From contig JAFVYX010000215.1 of assembly GCA_017500625.1 (NCBI GenBank), positions 1 through 8,461 on the forward strand: a stretch of DNA of 8,461 bases. Direction: 5' to 3'. This DNA comes from Clostridia bacterium. Its GTDB lineage: Bacteria > Bacillota_A > Clostridia > Oscillospirales > CAG-272. Both the position numbers and the translations under genes were made by a program. The notes beneath the pieces were generated by a model. It saw only the letters and a program-made list of their open reading frames with translations. It had not been told where the DNA came from and ran no database searches. This document shows, one piece after another, positions 1 through 4,976 of this stretch (its first letter is position 1; each line of letters starts with the position of its first letter).

Positions 1-51
1 CTTCTCGGCTACGAAGCCCCCGCCATGTGGGAGCCCTCCCTGCTTGCCTGA
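1..51 (+). CDS. C-terminal end of an unidentified plus-strand protein (partial)
   Basis: The first reading frame is open from the window edge to a TGA at 49-51 and gives a 16-residue tail, LLGYEAPAMWEPSLLA. It is called coding because the stop is followed 16 nt later by a clean intrinsic terminator on the same strand and because its codons are GC-ending like those of the neighbouring genes. The fragment is too short to assign to a family. It converges on the short-chain dehydrogenase gene. The other two plus-strand frames stay open across the terminator, which makes them less likely to be the real one. Confidence 0.5.
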   Translation, partial: LLGYEAPAMWEPSLLA

Positions 52-67
52 ATTCGGGCATAACCGT

Positions 68-95
68 AAAAAGCGGAGCGCAAGCTCCGCTTTTT
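68..95 (+). terminator. Intrinsic terminator of the upstream plus-strand gene
   Basis: A perfect 12-bp inverted repeat (68-79 with 84-95) closes a GCAA tetraloop. It has a GC core (GCGGAGC/GCTCCGC) flanked by A5 and T5, so the T tract forms the 3' tail in the plus direction. It lies 16 nt after the TGA at 49-51. The A/T symmetry means it could also act on the minus strand. Confidence 0.85.
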
Positions 96-121
96 CCTAT
101 CGCCGTTCTCTCAACTTGAAT

Positions 122-154
122 AAAAAGAGCAAGCACGACGTGCTTGCTCTTTTT
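122..154 (-). terminator. Intrinsic terminator of the SDR gene
   Basis: A perfect 15-bp inverted repeat (122-136 with 140-154) closes a 3-nt loop and is flanked by A5 and T5. It begins one base after the SDR stop codon on the minus strand, so it should end that transcript. With the 68-95 hairpin it forms a tail-to-tail terminator pair insulating two convergent genes. Confidence 0.88.
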
Positions 155-155
155 A

Positions 156-902
156 TTATTTCATAAGCTTCAGCATCACGCCGTGCGGCACCACCTTGGT
201 CGCGAGGCAAAACAGCTGCATCGGGAAGGAGGGCACTACCACCTCGCGGCGGCGCTTGGCGGCGGTGTAGGCCGCGCGGACCACACGGCGGCTTTCCGCC
301 AAGAAGAAGCGCTTGTACTTGGCCATGGCGCGATGCTCCTCGGCAATGTCCAAAAACTCGGTCTTGACGGGTCCCGGGCACACCGCCGTCACCGAGATGC
401 CACGAGGGCGCAGCTCGGCGTTCAGCGCGCGGGAAAAGCTGAGAACGTACGCCTTGGTGGCGGCGTACACGGCAAACTCGGGCTGGGGCAAAAAGGCCGC
501 CGCCGAGGCAAACTGCACGATGTGCCCACCCTTCGCCATATACGGCAGCACCGCCCGTGTGATCGCTGTCAGAGCGCTGCAGTTGAGCGTGACCATGCGG
601 TCCTGCTCATCGCCCGACAGGGCCTCCACCTTGCCCAGCATACCGTAGCCCGCGGCGTTGACCAGCCATACGACCTCGGGCGACTCCAGGGCGAGGCAGT
701 CCGCCAAAAGCCCGACCGACTGACGGTCATAAAAATCAAGGGGAAGGGTGCGGCAGGGGATCCCCAGCTTTTTGGAAAGGCGCACAAGGCGCTCCTCCCG
801 ACGGGCGATCAGCCAAAGCTCGTCGATCTCCTCGTAGGACAAGAGGCGGGCAAAGTCGCGCCCCATACCGCTGGACGCGCCTGTGATGATAGCAATACGC
901 AT
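156..902 (-). CDS. Short-chain dehydrogenase/reductase (classical SDR, DltE/COG0300-like)
   Basis: This 248-residue protein has the length and all key motifs of a classical SDR, a soluble NAD(P)-dependent oxidoreductase with a Rossmann fold. The glycine-rich cofactor loop TGASSGMG is at residues 7-14 and an NAAG motif (usual form NNAG) at 82-85. The catalytic set is Asn107, Ser133, Tyr146 and Lys150 (YAATK), with Tyr 13 residues after Ser as expected. A PG motif follows at 176-177. Arg34-Arg35 after the second beta strand favours NADPH over NADH (inference). The C-terminal part with a VVVPSFP segment resembles the DltE/YqjQ-type group (COG0300). The substrate cannot be read from sequence. The start is fixed by an AAGGAGG site at 908-914, 5 nt upstream. 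The gene is a single unit with its own promoter (938-965) and terminator (122-154), divergent from the tRNA-Val gene. Confidence 0.93.
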   Translation of the reverse strand: MRIAIITGASSGMGRDFARLLSYEEIDELWLIARREERLVRLSKKLGIPCRTLPLDFYDRQSVGLLADCLALESPEVVWLVNAAGYGMLGKVEALSGDEQDRMVTLNCSALTAITRAVLPYMAKGGHIVQFASAAAFLPQPEFAVYAATKAYVLSFSRALNAELRPRGISVTAVCPGPVKTEFLDIAEEHRAMAKYKRFFLAESRRVVRAAYTAAKRRREVVVPSFPMQLFCLATKVVPHGVMLKLMK

Positions 903-937
903 AAGGACCTCCTTATCTGCTGATATTTTCTAATTTA

Positions 938-965
938 ATTATACCGAATTTTGGAGATTTAACAA
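938..965 (-). promoter_or_regulatory. Sigma-A-type promoter of the SDR gene
   Basis: On the minus strand, TTGTTA (960-965) and a perfect TATAAT (938-943) are separated by 16 nt, with GG just before the -10. This predicts a transcript starting near 931 and a leader of about 28 nt carrying the AAGGAGG site. The -35 matches consensus at four of six bases, so its strength is uncertain. Confidence 0.65.
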
Positions 966-987
966 GGGGAGAATTGTTAACTTTACG

Positions 988-1013
988 AAAAAGTTTTAAA
1001 AAATAAACTTTTT
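988..1013. repeat. AT-rich inverted repeat in the SDR/tRNA divergent region
   Basis: AAAAAGTTT (988-996) and AAACTTTTT (1005-1013) form a perfect 9-bp inverted repeat with an 8-nt spacer. It sits between the two divergent promoters, just upstream of the tRNA -35 box. It has no GC core and no gene reads into it, so a terminator role is unlikely. An UP-element-like A/T tract for the tRNA promoter or simple low complexity are the likeliest explanations. Confidence 0.4.
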
Positions 1014-1025
1014 TTAAAAAAGCCC

Positions 1026-1054
1026 TTGCATAATTCGGAAATATGTGGTATACT
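1026..1054 (+). promoter_or_regulatory. Promoter of tRNA-Val
   Basis: TTGCAT (1026-1031) and TATACT (1049-1054) are separated by exactly 17 nt, with TGTGG immediately before the -10. Transcription would begin about 6 nt before the mature tRNA 5' end. AT-rich tracts upstream (about 988-1020) could serve as an UP element. Confidence 0.8.
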
Positions 1055-1065
1055 AAAGTCCGTTC

Positions 1066-1141
<76 letters not shown>

Positions 1142-1142
<1 letters not shown>

Positions 1143-1172
1143 AGATCCTGCACGTATGTGCAGGATCTTTTT
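1142..1172 (+). terminator. Intrinsic terminator of tRNA-Val
   Basis: A perfect 12-bp stem (1142-1153 with 1158-1169) closes a GTAT loop, and T5 runs from 1168 to 1172. The stem starts on the last base of the encoded CCA, so the terminator directly abuts the mature tRNA and 3' processing has to cut at the base of the hairpin. Confidence 0.9.
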
Positions 1173-1184
1173 CTTTCTGGAGAC

Positions 1185-1225
1185 TGCGATGATCGCATCA
1201 CGCCTTGGGCATATCCCCCAAGGCG
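1185..1225. promoter_or_regulatory. Two palindromes upstream of the DUF362 promoter (possible operator)
   Basis: TGCGAT-G-ATCGCA (1185-1197) and CGCCTTGGG/CCCAAGGCG (1201-1209 with 1217-1225, 7-nt spacer) lie back to back between the tRNA terminator and the -35 box at 1237. Both are perfect inverted repeats. The position would suit a regulator-binding site, but no regulator gene is in view and no known operator was recognised. Confidence 0.3.
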
Positions 1226-1236
1226 CCGCCGCCCCC

Positions 1237-1265
1237 TTGACTTTGCTCCGTGGTGGCGGTATAAT
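1237..1265 (+). promoter_or_regulatory. Strong sigma-A-type promoter of the DUF362 gene
   Basis: TTGACT (1237-1242) and a perfect TATAAT (1260-1265) are separated by 17 nt, 11 of 12 consensus positions. The predicted start near 1272 gives a leader of about 22 nt containing the AAGGAG site at 1283-1288. This is one of the best promoters in the window. Confidence 0.85.
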
Positions 1266-1293
1266 AAATTGAACGAAATGTCAAGGAGCCGCT

Positions 1294-2466
1294 ATGGAGA
1301 ACCGCGTGTATTTTGCCCCCTGCGCCGAGTATGACGAGGCGACCGTCAAGGAGGCCTTCGATCGCCTCTTGCCCGAGGGAGCGCTGGATTTTGTCACCGA
1401 GGGTATGCGGGTGGCCGTCAAGGTCAATCTTGTCAGCGCGATGAAGCCCGAGACTGCGGGCGTCACGCACCCCGCCCTTGTGCGCGAGCTTTGCCGCCGC
1501 CTTGTCGCGCGCGGCGCCTCGGTCGTTGTGGGTGACAGCCCCGGTGGCCCCTATAACGCCGCGATGCTGGCCACCGTGTACCGCGTGTCGGGAATGACGG
1601 CGGTCGAGGAGGTGGGGGCCACCCTCAACCGCGATTTCAGCCAGGAGGAGGTCGAATTCCCCGAGGCGCGGGAGGCCCGTCGCTTCACCGCGGTCGGCTG
1701 GCTCCGTGAGGCGGATGCCATCATCAACTTTGCCAAGCTCAAGACGCACGGTATGATGGGCTACTCGGGCGCCGTCAAAAACCTCTTCGGTACGATTCCC
1801 GGCACCCTGAAGCTCGAGTATCACTTCAGCCACCCCGAAGCCTCGCGCTTTGCCGATATGCTGGTCGATCTTAATGAGTTCTGGAAATGCCGTCTCTCGC
1901 TGGTTGACGCCGTGGTCGGTATGGAGGGCAACGGCCCCACGGCGGGCGTGCCGCGCAAGGTCGGCGTTCTCCTCGCCTCGCCCTCGCCCTACGCGCTGGA
2001 TCTCGTGGCCGCGCACCTGATGGGCCTTGCGCCCGAGCGCGTTCCCACCGTCACCGCCGCCGTTTCCCGCGGCCTCTCGCCCTCGGGCATTGAGGAGATC
2101 GAGGTCGATCCCGCCTTCCGCGACTTTTGCGTGCCTGATTTTGAGCTGATCGAGGGCGGCTCGGTCGTTGAGTTTCAGAATCTTCTGCCCGGCCCCCTCG
2201 GCAAGCTCGCAGGCAAGCTGGCGCCACGCCTGCTCACCTCGCGTCCTGATCCCCGAAAGCGTGAGTGCATCGGCTGTGCCAAGTGCGCCTCGGTCTGTCC
2301 TGCCAAGGCCATCGTGATGAAAAAGAAGCTCCCCGTCATCGATCGCAGTGCCTGCATTCGCTGCTTCTGCTGTCAGGAGTTCTGCCCCGTGGGGGCCATG
2401 AAGGTCCGCCGCCCCGCGGTCGCCCGCCTTCTCAATCACAAAAAGTCCAAGAAAAAAGAGCCGTAA
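1294..2466 (+). CDS. DUF362 domain protein with C-terminal 2x[4Fe-4S] ferredoxin domain
   Basis: This 390-residue soluble protein has two parts. Residues about 5-290 match the DUF362 family (PF04015): KVNLV at 43-47, a GDSPGG turn at 80-85, the stretch KLKTHGMMGYSGAVKNLFG starting at 148, and VDAVVGMEGNGP at 204-215. The C-terminal part carries two tetracysteine motifs, C325/C328/C331/C335 and C354/C357/C360/C364, each followed by Pro, as in bacterial 8Fe ferredoxins. It should bind two [4Fe-4S] clusters and handle electrons. The reaction catalysed by this family is, to my knowledge, not established, so no substrate is proposed. Cys359 is an extra cysteine inside the second motif. The tail is lysine-rich (KKSKKKEP). 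The start is set by AAGGAG at 1283-1288, 5 nt upstream, and by the promoter at 1237-1265. It is a single transcription unit whose stop codon forms the loop of its terminator. Confidence 0.93.
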   Translation: MENRVYFAPCAEYDEATVKEAFDRLLPEGALDFVTEGMRVAVKVNLVSAMKPETAGVTHPALVRELCRRLVARGASVVVGDSPGGPYNAAMLATVYRVSGMTAVEEVGATLNRDFSQEEVEFPEAREARRFTAVGWLREADAIINFAKLKTHGMMGYSGAVKNLFGTIPGTLKLEYHFSHPEASRFADMLVDLNEFWKCRLSLVDAVVGMEGNGPTAGVPRKVGVLLASPSPYALDLVAAHLMGLAPERVPTVTAAVSRGLSPSGIEEIEVDPAFRDFCVPDFELIEGGSVVEFQNLLPGPLGKLAGKLAPRLLTSRPDPRKRECIGCAKCASVCPAKAIVMKKKLPVIDRSACIRCFCCQEFCPVGAMKVRRPAVARLLNHKKSKKKEP

Positions 2467-2478
2467 CGGCTCTTTTTT
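2452..2478. terminator. Bidirectional terminator containing the DUF362 stop codon
   Basis: A perfect 12-bp stem (2452-2463 with 2467-2478) has a 3-nt loop that is the TAA stop codon of the DUF362 gene. The core AGAGCCG/CGGCTCT is flanked by A5 and T5 tracts. Because it is symmetric it can also end the AEC permease transcript arriving from the minus strand, whose stop codon lies 22 nt away. Confidence 0.88.
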
Positions 2479-2484
2479 CTTATA

Positions 2485-2498
2485 TGTAAACGAAACCT
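2485..2498 (-). repeat. 14-nt motif after the AEC stop codon (copy 1 of 2)
   Basis: On the minus strand the sequence AGGTTTCGTTTACA lies one base after the AEC permease stop codon. An identical copy lies 6 nt after the GH2 stop codon at 7437-7450. Its function is unknown. It may be a shared 3'-UTR element or part of a dispersed repeat. Confidence 0.55.
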
Positions 2499-2499
2499 G

Positions 2500-3495
2500 T
2501 CATTTCAGCATCACATCGGCCAGCATCACAAGGAGAGGCATACTGACGACCGAAAGCAGGGTGGAGATCGTGACGGTGCGGCTCGTGTAGGTCGCGTCGC
2601 AATCGTACTTCTCGGCAAACATCGTGGCCGAGGTGGCCGTGGGTGTGGCCGCCAGAAGCAGGACGACGGTGACCACCGTCTCACTCATCGGAAGCCCGAC
2701 GAGCTTAAAGCCGAAAAAGAGGAGAAGCACGGCGAGGGGCAAAAGGAAGTGGCGCAGGACCAGGAAGAGGTAGAGGTATGTATCGCGGAAGGCCCCACGG
2801 AAGCTCATGCCCGCCACCCGCAGGCCAATGACCACCATGGCGAGGGGGGCTACCAGCGCACGGAGCATATCGAGGCAATCGAGAAGAATGACGGGGACGT
2901 GGGAGTGGAGACCGCAGGCCAAGAACAGAATGCCGATCGCTGCCGCGACGTTCACGGGGTGGAGCGCCACCTTCCACGGCGAGATGCTATAGCGCGGCTT
3001 GTCCTCGCCGTCGGGAGTGCCGTCACCGTTCTCGTCGCGCTTTGCGGTACAGAAGTAAACACCGAGCGACCAGAGAAAGACGTTGAAGGTGATGTTGTAG
3101 ACCGAGGCGTAGATCGTGGCCTCGGGCCCGAGGATCACGCTGATGAGGGGGATCCCCATAAAGGCGGCGTTGGCAAAGACGGTGGCAAAGCGGAGCATAC
3201 GGCGCCGCGAGTCCTCGGCGCGGCGGAAGCAGAGAAGGGCGACCGCAGCAAAGATCACGTGCGCCACCACCGAGAAGAGAAGCACCCAAAGCGAATTCAC
3301 AAGGATATTCCCCTCACCCTCATAGGCCACGTAGGCGTAAAGGATCAGGGCGGGCTGGGCAATGTAGAGGACGAGGTTGGATAGCCCCTTGCCGAACTCC
3401 TCGGTTACCAGACGGCATTTTTTGAGGACGATACCGGGGATCATCATGACGAAAAGAATGATGACGTTCTCAATGAGAGGGAGAATGATGCTCAT
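2500..3495 (-). CDS. AEC (auxin efflux carrier) family permease
   Basis: This 331-residue integral membrane protein fits the AEC/Mem_trans family (PF03547), which moves small organic anions such as malate or auxin-like acids; the substrate here is unknown. Ten hydrophobic segments are visible in two sets of five: about 5-24, 37-57, 67-90, 101-122, 127-149, then 176-195, 205-228, 238-262, 271-290 and 307-328. Family-like features are FANAAFMGIPL (107-117) and AATPTATSATMFAEKY (282-297). The hydrophilic loop between the halves (150-175) contains DENGDGTPDGED, spaced like an EF-hand calcium loop. The frame is open upstream to 3567, but the start at 3495 is chosen. An AAAGGAG site (3500-3506) precedes it, the protein then begins directly with a membrane segment, and the longer start lies upstream of the promoter (3524-3552). 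It is transcribed alone towards the shared terminator at 2452-2478. Confidence 0.9.
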   Translation of the reverse strand: MSIILPLIENVIILFVMMIPGIVLKKCRLVTEEFGKGLSNLVLYIAQPALILYAYVAYEGEGNILVNSLWVLLFSVVAHVIFAAVALLCFRRAEDSRRRMLRFATVFANAAFMGIPLISVILGPEATIYASVYNITFNVFLWSLGVYFCTAKRDENGDGTPDGEDKPRYSISPWKVALHPVNVAAAIGILFLACGLHSHVPVILLDCLDMLRALVAPLAMVVIGLRVAGMSFRGAFRDTYLYLFLVLRHFLLPLAVLLLFFGFKLVGLPMSETVVTVVLLLAATPTATSATMFAEKYDCDATYTSRTVTISTLLSVVSMPLLVMLADVMLK

Positions 3496-3523
3496 AGGGC
3501 TCCTTTCAGAATGTGCTAAGGGA

Positions 3524-3552
3524 ATTGTACCACAATCCGCGGGGGAAGTCAA
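3524..3552 (-). promoter_or_regulatory. Promoter of the AEC permease gene
   Basis: On the minus strand, TTGACT (3547-3552) and TACAAT (3524-3529) are separated by 17 nt, with TGTGG before the -10. A short inverted repeat, ATTGT-ACC-ACAAT (3524-3536), overlaps the -10 box and could be an operator, though 5-bp arms are weak evidence. The predicted start near 3517 gives a leader of about 22 nt, which excludes the in-frame ATG at 3567 as the start codon. Confidence 0.8.
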
Positions 3553-3553
3553 G

Positions 3554-3579
3554 AAAAAGGGCGCCAAAGCGCCCTTTTT
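3554..3579 (-). terminator. Intrinsic terminator of the GH28-like gene
   Basis: A perfect 11-bp stem (3554-3564 with 3569-3579; core GGGCGC/GCGCCC) closes a 4-nt loop, with A5 and T5 flanks. It directly follows the stop codon at 3580-3582 on the minus strand. Only one base separates it from the -35 box of the AEC promoter, so termination and the next initiation site are tightly packed. Confidence 0.88.
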
Positions 3580-4512
3580 TTAAATATCAGCGATAAGTCC
3601 CGACGGGAATTCGTTGTGCAGCAGCTGCCGCTCGGCAGGGGCAGAGACCTCCGTGATGCGCACGTTTTCAAGGTACTCGTCCTCCTCCACGCGCAAAAGC
3701 TCCAAAAGCGGCAGGGGGGAGCGGTTGCTCGTGTCGCAATAGACGCCGCGCACCGTCACGTTCCGCAGCGAAGCGCCCGAGGCCTTCCAATCGCTCCTTG
3801 TGGTGAAGGCAGACTTGGCCTCCTCGCCGAGAAAGATATTTTCAAACACCGCGTTCTCAAGCGTTACGTTGACCATCACGGCGTCTCCGTGGGCGGCAAA
3901 AACGTTCCTCACCGAGATGCGCGTCGTCTCGCCCATCTTGGAAAAGCCGAGACTGCCGTAATACTTTTGCCCGATGCGCACCACGGCGTAGGGGGCGCTC
4001 TTCCGCGAGCAATTGCCCGAAAGGTCGGTCACGCCGTCAATGTCGATATCGTGAAGCAGGATCCCGTCGTTGTTGCGGAGGGCGATCACCGCCTTGGTGA
4101 TCGAGGTACCGATGACGTTGCGGATCCGAATGTTCGATATGTCGGAGCAGAGGCCCTCGACCCAGAAGCCGAAGCGGCGCTCAGCACCCGAAAAGCCCGA
4201 GAGGGCAATGAGGTCGTCACCCGCGTAGCCCGTGACGTTCTCCACGGTGATGTTGTGACATCCCACGCGAAGGTCGATGCCGTCCTGGTTCGGCACGTTG
4301 TCGCGCGCATCAAAGGTAAGGTCGCGGAGCCGTCCCTCCGAGACAAAGACCAGCTGGAGCGCCCACCAGCGCATCTCGCGGAAGGTGATGCCCGTGATCG
4401 AGAAGCTCTCAAGGTTGGTAAAGAGGATCATATTGTTACGGGTGACGTGCGGCAGCCCGTTCTTTCCCGAGGTCTTCTCGGTCAGCCCGTTGTGAACGCC
4501 GCCGTCGATCAC
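3580..4512 (-). CDS. 3' fragment of the frameshifted beta-helix gene
   Basis: This 310-residue frame would have to start at a GTG that overlaps the TGA of the 5' fragment (GTGA). No ribosome site precedes it. The product would start inside a beta-helix turn (IDGG) and lacks the N-terminal cap. It holds the NQDGID and GDDLIAL motifs and the remaining helix turns. Independent translation is possible by coupling but is not the expected arrangement for this family. Confidence 0.7.
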   Translation of the reverse strand: MIDGGVHNGLTEKTSGKNGLPHVTRNNMILFTNLESFSITGITFREMRWWALQLVFVSEGRLRDLTFDARDNVPNQDGIDLRVGCHNITVENVTGYAGDDLIALSGFSGAERRFGFWVEGLCSDISNIRIRNVIGTSITKAVIALRNNDGILLHDIDIDGVTDLSGNCSRKSAPYAVVRIGQKYYGSLGFSKMGETTRISVRNVFAAHGDAVMVNVTLENAVFENIFLGEEAKSAFTTRSDWKASGASLRNVTVRGVYCDTSNRSPLPLLELLRVEEDEYLENVRITEVSAPAERQLLHNEFPSGLIADI

Positions 4513-4841
4513 GGCGTTGCCGCACCCGTCAGATGAATGTTCCTCTGCCGCGCCGAGAGCTTGCTCTGTCTTTCGGTGTAGGTGACCTCGGTGCGGAAGA
4601 CGTTATCAAAGCAGCCGTCGGCCTGACGGAGCGTGCAGTTGTCAAGCACGACCTCGATATCTGAGGGCAAAAGAATGGCCTCGTCGATCTCCCAGAGGGC
4701 CTTGCCCGTGCGCAGATTTTTGCGGGGGATCACCACGCGGTCGGAGCCGTCCTCCTTCGCGGCGCGAATGGCCAGGGCGATCGCCTCGCTGTCGCTCTTG
4801 GCAACGGCGGCAAAATCGTTGGGGGTGATGCAATGTGACAT
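4509..4841 (-). CDS. 5' fragment of the frameshifted beta-helix gene
   Basis: This 110-residue frame begins with a helical cap segment (MSHCITPNDFAAVAK...) typical of the N-terminus of pectate-lyase-superfamily proteins. The first beta-helix turns follow (VVIPRKNL, DIEVVLDNCTL). It runs through NIHLTGA and then reads three out-of-frame codons (ATP) to a TGA. An upstream ATG at 4862 exists, but the AAGGAG at 4848-4853 lies between the two and points to 4841. Confidence 0.72.
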   Translation of the reverse strand: MSHCITPNDFAAVAKSDSEAIALAIRAAKEDGSDRVVIPRKNLRTGKALWEIDEAILLPSDIEVVLDNCTLRQADGCFDNVFRTEVTYTERQSKLSARQRNIHLTGAATP

Positions 4842-4878
4842 AGCGGTCTCCTTAGAATACAAAGATCTTCACGCTCCT

Positions 4879-4907
4879 ATGATACCATATCCCCTCGGCG
4901 GTGTCAA
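4879..4907 (-). promoter_or_regulatory. Promoter of the GH28-like gene
   Basis: On the minus strand, a perfect TTGACA (4902-4907) and TATCAT (4879-4884) are separated by 17 nt, with ATGG before the -10. The predicted start near 4872 gives a leader of about 30 nt carrying AAGGAG at 4848-4853. Confidence 0.8.
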
Positions 4908-4934
4908 TGGGGAAGTAAAACGAAAGATTTTCGC

Positions 4935-4969
4935 AAAAAGACCGCGCGGCAGGGCCGTGCGGTCTTTTT
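4935..4969 (-). terminator. Intrinsic terminator of the GH95 gene
   Basis: An 11-bp outer stem AAAAAGACCGC/GCGGTCTTTTT (4935-4945 with 4959-4969) extends inward by three more pairs after one imperfect position, around a 5-nt loop. It lies 7 nt past the GH95 stop codon. The sequence also has T5 on the plus side, but no plus-strand gene reads into it. Confidence 0.87.
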
Positions 4970-4976
4970 CTCTTGG

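Larger units (their letters stand above)
3580..4841 (-). pseudogene. GH28-like right-handed beta-helix protein, split by a -1 nt frameshift
   Basis: Two overlapping reading frames (4509-4841 and 3580-4512) together encode one protein of about 420 residues, similar in length to bacterial polygalacturonase-like proteins. Restoring one C at 4520-4521 (one G on the coding strand) joins them into LTGAGNAVIDGG, a typical beta-helix turn that neither frame has alone. The fold is supported by repeated NI.I.NV-type strands. NQD (residues about 185-187 of the joined protein) and GDD (208-210) match two of the four GH28 active-site motifs. The GHG and RIK motifs are not found, so the family match is distant and the substrate unknown. 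No signal peptide is seen, suggesting action on imported oligosaccharides. The start at 4841 is set by AAGGAG at 4848-4853. The gene has its own promoter (4879-4907) and terminator (3554-3579). The break may be a recent mutation or a sequencing or assembly error; codon use is otherwise intact. Confidence 0.82.

Noticed and set aside
144..923. Plus-strand 259-codon open frame opposite the SDR gene
   Set aside because: It is an antisense shadow of a gene with a complete SDR motif set. It begins inside the SDR terminator and ends across its ribosome site.
1198..2439. Minus-strand 413-codon open frame opposite the DUF362 gene
   Set aside because: It is longer than the real gene but has no recognisable motif, an Asp/Arg/His/Gly/Ala-rich composition typical of an antisense shadow, and it would run through the DUF362 promoter.
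2749..3384. Plus-strand 211-codon open frame opposite the AEC gene
   Set aside because: Composition is that of an antisense shadow (Asp/Glu/Val/Gly/His-rich), while the minus strand encodes clear membrane segments.
3496..3567. N-terminal extension of the AEC permease (MAPFFLTSPADCG...)
   Set aside because: The extra 24 codons lie across the promoter and terminator of the preceding gene. The ribosome site at 3500-3506 supports the ATG at 3495.
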